From the NCBI RefSeq assembly GCF_002163875.1, contig NZ_CP019333.1, forward strand, positions 936,864 to 1,000,863: a stretch of 64,000 bases of DNA, read 5' to 3'. The DNA is from Gilvibacter sp. SZ-19 (GTDB taxonomy: Bacteria > Bacteroidota > Bacteroidia > Flavobacteriales > Flavobacteriaceae). Both the position numbers and the translations under genes were made by a program. Positions 61,753 to 64,000 of this stretch are shown here, piece after piece. Each line of letters begins with the position of its first letter. Positions within the stretch are counted from its first letter, which is position 1. The notes beneath the pieces are model-generated. The model saw nothing but the letters and a program-made list of their open reading frames with translations, did not search any database and was not told the DNA's origin.

Positions 61753-61790
61753 GGGCGCCCCGTGCAGCAGACCATGGTCGCTGCACGACC
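61753..61790 (+). repeat. Palindromic extragenic repeat, copy 2
   Basis: 38-bp copy of the element at 60942. Its core folds as GTGCAGC-A-GACC/GGTC-GCTGCAC: 11 paired bases with one bulged A. One change between copies keeps pairing (T-G for C-G in the lower stem). The two copies flank the YwqK gene in direct orientation, 811 bp apart. Confidence 0.7.
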
Positions 61791-61808
61791 AGGCTTTCGC
61801 TACTCGCT

Positions 61809-61825
61809 TCCCGCCATAGGCGGGA
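61809..61825. repeat. Short perfect hairpin downstream of repeat copy 2
   Basis: TCCCGCC-ATA-GGCGGGA, 7-bp GC-rich arms with a 3-base loop. No T-run follows on either side, so a simple terminator is unlikely. Probably part of the same extragenic element as copy 2. Confidence 0.55.
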
Positions 61826-61866
61826 TAGCTTAAACAGGCCGCTCAATCCTTGGCGCGGGGTGGGGT

Positions 61867-62166
61867 TCAAGACCTACAAATCTTTATATTGTTTTGCACT
61901 TGTTCTAAAGTTTGCTCCCGATGCTCTAAATCTTCGAAATACTTATTTGATATAAAGAGATAAAAAGCACCCGATTCTAAAGCTTGAGCCTGCCACAGAT
62001 AATAGTAATCATTCTCAAAAGGTTCTAAAATCACTAGTTTGTCAGAAGGAACATTGAGACTATCGGCAGAAAGCCGACCGATTTGATCAAATCTTTCGTC
62101 GTCTTCAACATAGTTTATTGGACTGAAAGAACCTGAACCTTCAATGAGTTGTTCAATGATATGCAT
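61867..62166 (-). CDS. Hypothetical protein, 99 aa
   Basis: Short acidic protein beginning MHIIEQLIEGSGSFSPINYV with a regular alternation of strands and helices (LVILEPFENDYYYLWQAQALE, AFYLFISNKYFEDLEHREQTLEQVQ). No signal peptide or TM helix. It is not recognised as any family with confidence. It stands alone between the extragenic repeat and the structured region before tRNA-Leu. Codon pattern and lack of overlap with another gene support a real CDS. Confidence 0.55.
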   Translation of the reverse strand: MHIIEQLIEGSGSFSPINYVEDDERFDQIGRLSADSLNVPSDKLVILEPFENDYYYLWQAQALESGAFYLFISNKYFEDLEHREQTLEQVQNNIKICRS

Positions 62167-62245
62167 GGAGTGAAGTTAGCGGAAAACAGAATTGTAAACA
62201 ACAGCTTGTTTTGGGATTGTTTTGCGAGGCATCAACACTCGCTTT

Positions 62246-62336
62246 GTGGGATTCATTTGTTTCACAAATGTTCCAACAACAGCACCGCTCAGTGGGATTC
62301 AACCGCGAAGCGGTTGTTCCCTTCACGGCACTGTTG
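62246..62336. repeat. Twin 29-nt hairpin elements within a structured gene-free stretch
   Basis: Unit 1 (62246-62274) and unit 2 (62292-62320) share flanks GTGGGATTC and GTTCC. The 15-bp centres differ completely yet each is a hairpin: ATTTGT-TTC-ACAAAT and AACCGC-GAA-GCGGTT. Unit 2 is further enclosed by CAACAG (62277-62282) / CTGTTG (62331-62336). The stretch 62167-62369 has no ORF I can support. Confidence 0.6.
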
Positions 62337-62369
62337 AGAACCACAAAAGGAAACACATCGCATTACTCC

Positions 62370-62402
62370 AAAAAAGAAGCGAGCTTCTTTTTTGAAGCTC
62401 GC
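62370..62402 (-). terminator. Terminator of tRNA-Leu
   Basis: On the minus strand GCGAGCTTC-AAAAAA-GAAGCTCGC (9-bp perfect stem) followed by TTCTTTTTT. It begins about 30 bp past the tRNA 3' end. Confidence 0.85.
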
Positions 62403-62432
62403 TCGAATTTCCACATTTTTTGTGGTTCATTG

Positions 62433-62514
62433 TACCTTGGGTGGGAATCGAACCCACACTCCCGAAAGAACTGGATTTTGAATCCAGCGCGTCTACCAAT
62501 TCCGCCACCAAGGC
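62433..62514 (-). tRNA. tRNA-Leu (anticodon CAA)
   Basis: 82-nt cloverleaf: acceptor GCCTTGG/CCAAGGT (one terminal G-U), D-arm GGCGGAATTGGTAGACGC typical of tRNA-Leu, anticodon stem CTGGA/TCCAG with loop TTCAAAA (anticodon CAA, reads UUG). A type II variable arm (TTCTTTCGGGAG-like) and T-arm GTGGGTTCGATTCCCAC follow. Discriminator A73; the CCA end is not encoded. It has its own promoter and terminator, so it is a monocistronic unit. Confidence 0.96.
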
Positions 62515-62526
62515 TTATCGGGACGG

Positions 62527-62560
62527 CAAAAATACATAAAATGTTCAATTAATTGCCAAA
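62527..62560 (-). promoter_or_regulatory. Promoter of tRNA-Leu (TTTG-N22-TATTTTTG)
   Basis: Minus strand: -33 TTTG at 62557-62560, 22-bp spacer, -7 TATTTTTG at 62527-62534. Full consensus match; the tRNA 5' end is 12 bases beyond the -7 box. Confidence 0.75.
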
Positions 62561-62601
62561 TATTAGGGCTAAAAATATTCGGGATGATTTTGTGATTTTT
62601 T

Positions 62602-62609
62602 TACCTTTG
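62602..62609 (+). promoter_or_regulatory. -7 promoter element of prs
   Basis: TACCTTTG, perfect TAnnTTTG, 29 bases before the prs ATG at 62639. No -33 at proper spacing was seen. Confidence 0.55.
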
Positions 62610-62638
62610 TGACCACCAACTAATACACCCACAAAAAT

Positions 62639-63580
62639 ATGCCTGGAGCTGTTCCTCAACCCAAGATTTTTGCTTGTAAACAAAGTCAAGAACTCGCTGA
62701 AAAAATTGCCGAGCAATTTGGCGAGCCATTAGGGAATGTGATCACCTCCACCTATTCAGATGGGGAGTTTCAACCCTCTTTTGAGGAATCGGTTCGCGGA
62801 GCACGTGTATTTATAATCGGCTCTACTTTTCCACCTTCGGACCACCTGATGGAAATGCTGCTCACGTGTGACGCTGCAAAACGCGCTTCTGCAAGACATA
62901 TCACGGCTGTACTTCCTTACTTTGGTTGGGCACGTCAAGACAGAAAAGACAAGCCGAGAGTTCCTATCGCGGCTAAAATGGTGGCTAAAATGTTGGAGGC
63001 TGCTGGGGCAACGCGTATCATTACCATGGACCTCCACGCAGACCAGATCCAAGGGTTCTTTGAAAAACCAGTGGATCACCTTTTTGCCTCGACCATCTTT
63101 TTACCCTATTTAAAACAGCTCAACTTAGACGAGCTTACTATTGCTTCTCCAGATATGGGAGGTTCTAAACGAGCCTACGCCTATTCTAAAGCCCTAGAAA
63201 GTGATGTAGTGATCTGCTACAAGCAACGCGCCAAGGCCAATGTGATCTCTCACATGGAACTCATAGGTAATGTAGAAGGCAAGAATGTAGTCTTGGTAGA
63301 CGATATGGTAGACACTGCCGGAACCCTCACCAAAGCTGCCGATCTTATGATGGAACGCGGCGCCAAAAGTGTAAGAGCTATCTGTACTCACCCTATCCTT
63401 TCCGGACAGGCCTATGAGCGTTTAGAGAACTCACAATTGGAAGAACTTATCGTAACCGACACTATTCCACTCAGACAGCAATCTCCAAAGCTTCGTGTGT
63501 TGAGTTGTGCGCCACTTTTTGCCTCTGTAATGCAAAGTGTGAACACCAACAGTTCTATCAGTTCTAAATTCTTGATGTAA
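62639..63580 (+). CDS. prs: Ribose-phosphate pyrophosphokinase
   Basis: PRPP synthetase, 313 residues: ribose-5-phosphate + ATP to PRPP for nucleotide, His and Trp synthesis. Family features: YSDGEFQPSFEESVRGARVFIIGSTFPPSDHLMEML, the flexible loop YFGWARQDRKDKPRVPIAAKMVA, HADQIQGFF, and the PRPP-binding loop NVVLVDDMVDTAGTLTKAA. Length normal. It lies directly upstream of rplY in the same direction, a conserved arrangement (prs-rplY) in many bacteria, separated here by a 264-bp structured region. Confidence 0.97.
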   Translation: MPGAVPQPKIFACKQSQELAEKIAEQFGEPLGNVITSTYSDGEFQPSFEESVRGARVFIIGSTFPPSDHLMEMLLTCDAAKRASARHITAVLPYFGWARQDRKDKPRVPIAAKMVAKMLEAAGATRIITMDLHADQIQGFFEKPVDHLFASTIFLPYLKQLNLDELTIASPDMGGSKRAYAYSKALESDVVICYKQRAKANVISHMELIGNVEGKNVVLVDDMVDTAGTLTKAADLMMERGAKSVRAICTHPILSGQAYERLENSQLEELIVTDTIPLRQQSPKLRVLSCAPLFASVMQSVNTNSSISSKFLM

Positions 63581-63651
63581 TCCGCAGAGAATAAGCCTTT
63601 AAGGCATTGTAAAAAAAGTCGGATTTACTTTCAGCTACCAAAAAAATTTGG

Positions 63652-63844
63652 GATATTTGCAGCCGTTTTCCACTTATCGTGGTTAACCACATGCAAATAA
63701 TTGCAAATGAAATGAGCGGAAATAAATTTATTTTTTCTGCTTGTCAACTGAAAAAATGTAAATTTTTTGCGCGAAAGCGAAGCGGTTGATTTACGCAGAA
63801 AATTTTTGCGAAGTTCATTTCAGGAGCACAAAATTTTTAAGTAA
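63652..63844 (+). ncRNA. Structured leader of rplY (candidate cis-regulatory RNA)
   Basis: Gene-free 264 bp between prs and rplY. A one-mismatch -7 box GATATTTG (63652-63659) would start a ~180-nt leader. Visible helices: P1 TGAAATGA (63708-63715) with TCATTTCA (63815-63822); P2 hairpin GCGGAAA (63716-63722) with TTTCTGC (63734-63740, one G-U); P3 AAATTTTTTGCG (63760-63771) with CGCAGAAAATTT (63794-63805), 12 bp with one G-U. This gives a three-way junction. Alternatives compete with P3: GTAAAT/ATTTAC and a CGC-GAAA-GCG tetraloop hairpin (63770-63779). A perfect 12-bp palindrome GTGGTTAACCAC lies at 63679-63690. Possible autoregulation by L25 is inference. Confidence 0.5.
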
Positions 63845-64000
63845 ATGAAGTCAATTACAATTAACGGATCTCAAAGAGAAAGCGTGGGCAAGGTAGCTAC
63901 CAAAGCCTTACGTAATGCTGGAAAGGTTCCCTGCGTAGTATACGGAGGAGAAACACCGATTCACTTTTCAGCGCCAGAATTAGCGTTCAAAGACTTGGTG
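63845..64000 (+). CDS. rplY: 50S ribosomal protein L25/Ctc family (partial, 3' end outside window)
   Basis: First 52 codons of a L25/general stress protein Ctc homologue, a 5S rRNA-binding ribosomal protein. The translation begins [20 protein letters not shown] and continues [25 protein letters not shown]; this is the typical L25 N-terminal beta-barrel with the RxxxGK(V/A)xxLRxxGxVPxVxYG pattern. The gene order prs-rplY supports the assignment. An AGGAG lies 18-22 bases before the ATG; the leader is highly structured. Confidence 0.92.
   Translation, partial: MKSITINGSQRESVGKVATKALRNAGKVPCVVYGGETPIHFSAPELAFKDLV

Noticed and set aside
60942-61790. Integron attC-like sites flanking the YwqK gene
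   Set aside because: The palindromes lack the RYYYAAC/GTTRRRY core pairs of attC sites and no integrase is present.
61619-61870. 84-residue N-terminal extension of the YwqK protein at 61061-61618
   Set aside because: The extension translates the palindromic extragenic repeat; a clear signal peptide starts at the ATG at 61618 with a -7-like box upstream.
62153-62552. Several short ORFs on both strands around tRNA-Leu
   Set aside because: They read through the tRNA, its terminator and the hairpin elements and show no protein-like composition.
63581-63640. Terminator after prs (GCCTT-T-AAGGC)
   Set aside because: The 5-bp stem is weak and followed by A rather than T on the coding strand; transcription probably continues toward rplY or starts anew at 63652.

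Overview
The window reads as a piece of a marine-type Flavobacteriaceae (Bacteroidota) chromosome. Evidence: several secreted proteins end in T9SS type A sorting domains; TonB-dependent receptors carry an N-terminal carboxypeptidase-regulatory-like domain; a GLPGLI protein, DUF3109, DUF6268 and DUF6503 proteins, a HupE/UreJ protein and a eukaryote-like NrdB are present. Shine-Dalgarno sequences are rare, and many genes are preceded by the Bacteroidota -7 promoter element TAnnTTTG. The genus cannot be named from sequence alone. No IS element, prophage, CRISPR array or rRNA operon was seen; this is mostly core chromosome.

Layout. 1-5 kb: asparaginase (cut by the left edge) and TatD on the minus strand, a divergent retropepsin-like protein, then a TPR histidine kinase/NarL-type regulator pair followed by a tandem palindromic site and a 34-residue membrane peptide gene. 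5-11 kb: a T9SS cargo protein, sucB-sucA (2-oxoglutarate dehydrogenase) and a polyprenyl synthetase. 11-18 kb: tetR-tolC-MFP-RND efflux operon with a candidate operator. 18-27 kb: aspS, tadA, dxs, a large T9SS BNR-repeat protein and a dNTPase. 26.8-34.8 kb: a TonB receptor plus surface lipoprotein operon, a YwqK-like protein, and a PiT phosphate transporter fused to a PhoU/DUF47-like domain. 35-44 kb: zinc-ribbon membrane proteins, nrdB-nrdA, DUF3109, MarC, S41 protease, dCMP deaminase, HupE. 44-60 kb: T9SS protein, sugar isomerase-like and SGNH proteins, GLPGLI-TonB-DUF6268 operon, a SulP-led five-gene operon, a WG-repeat lipoprotein operon, and an AraC-VOC-methyltransferase-DinB-DinB cluster. 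60-64 kb: thioredoxin/TPR protein, YwqK protein between two copies of a palindromic repeat, tRNA-Leu(CAA), prs, and the start of rplY behind a long structured leader.

The most interesting non-coding signal is an array of TAACA-type half-sites spaced exactly 11 bp apart. It occurs before the TonB receptor operon (six units in register), between the YwqK and PiT genes (five units) and directly before PiT (two units). That geometry is the hallmark of PhoB/PhoP-class binding sites, and its association with a phosphate transporter suggests that the receptor/lipoprotein pair belongs to a phosphate-starvation regulon. A fourth, weaker array lies in the long gene-free stretch upstream of nrdB. Other points of note are a cluster of genes whose TAnnTTTG box lies 4-6 nt before the start codon (probable leaderless mRNAs, which also correct several start codons), a multi-helix rplY leader, and twin 29-nt hairpins with conserved flanks but exchanged stems near the tRNA gene.
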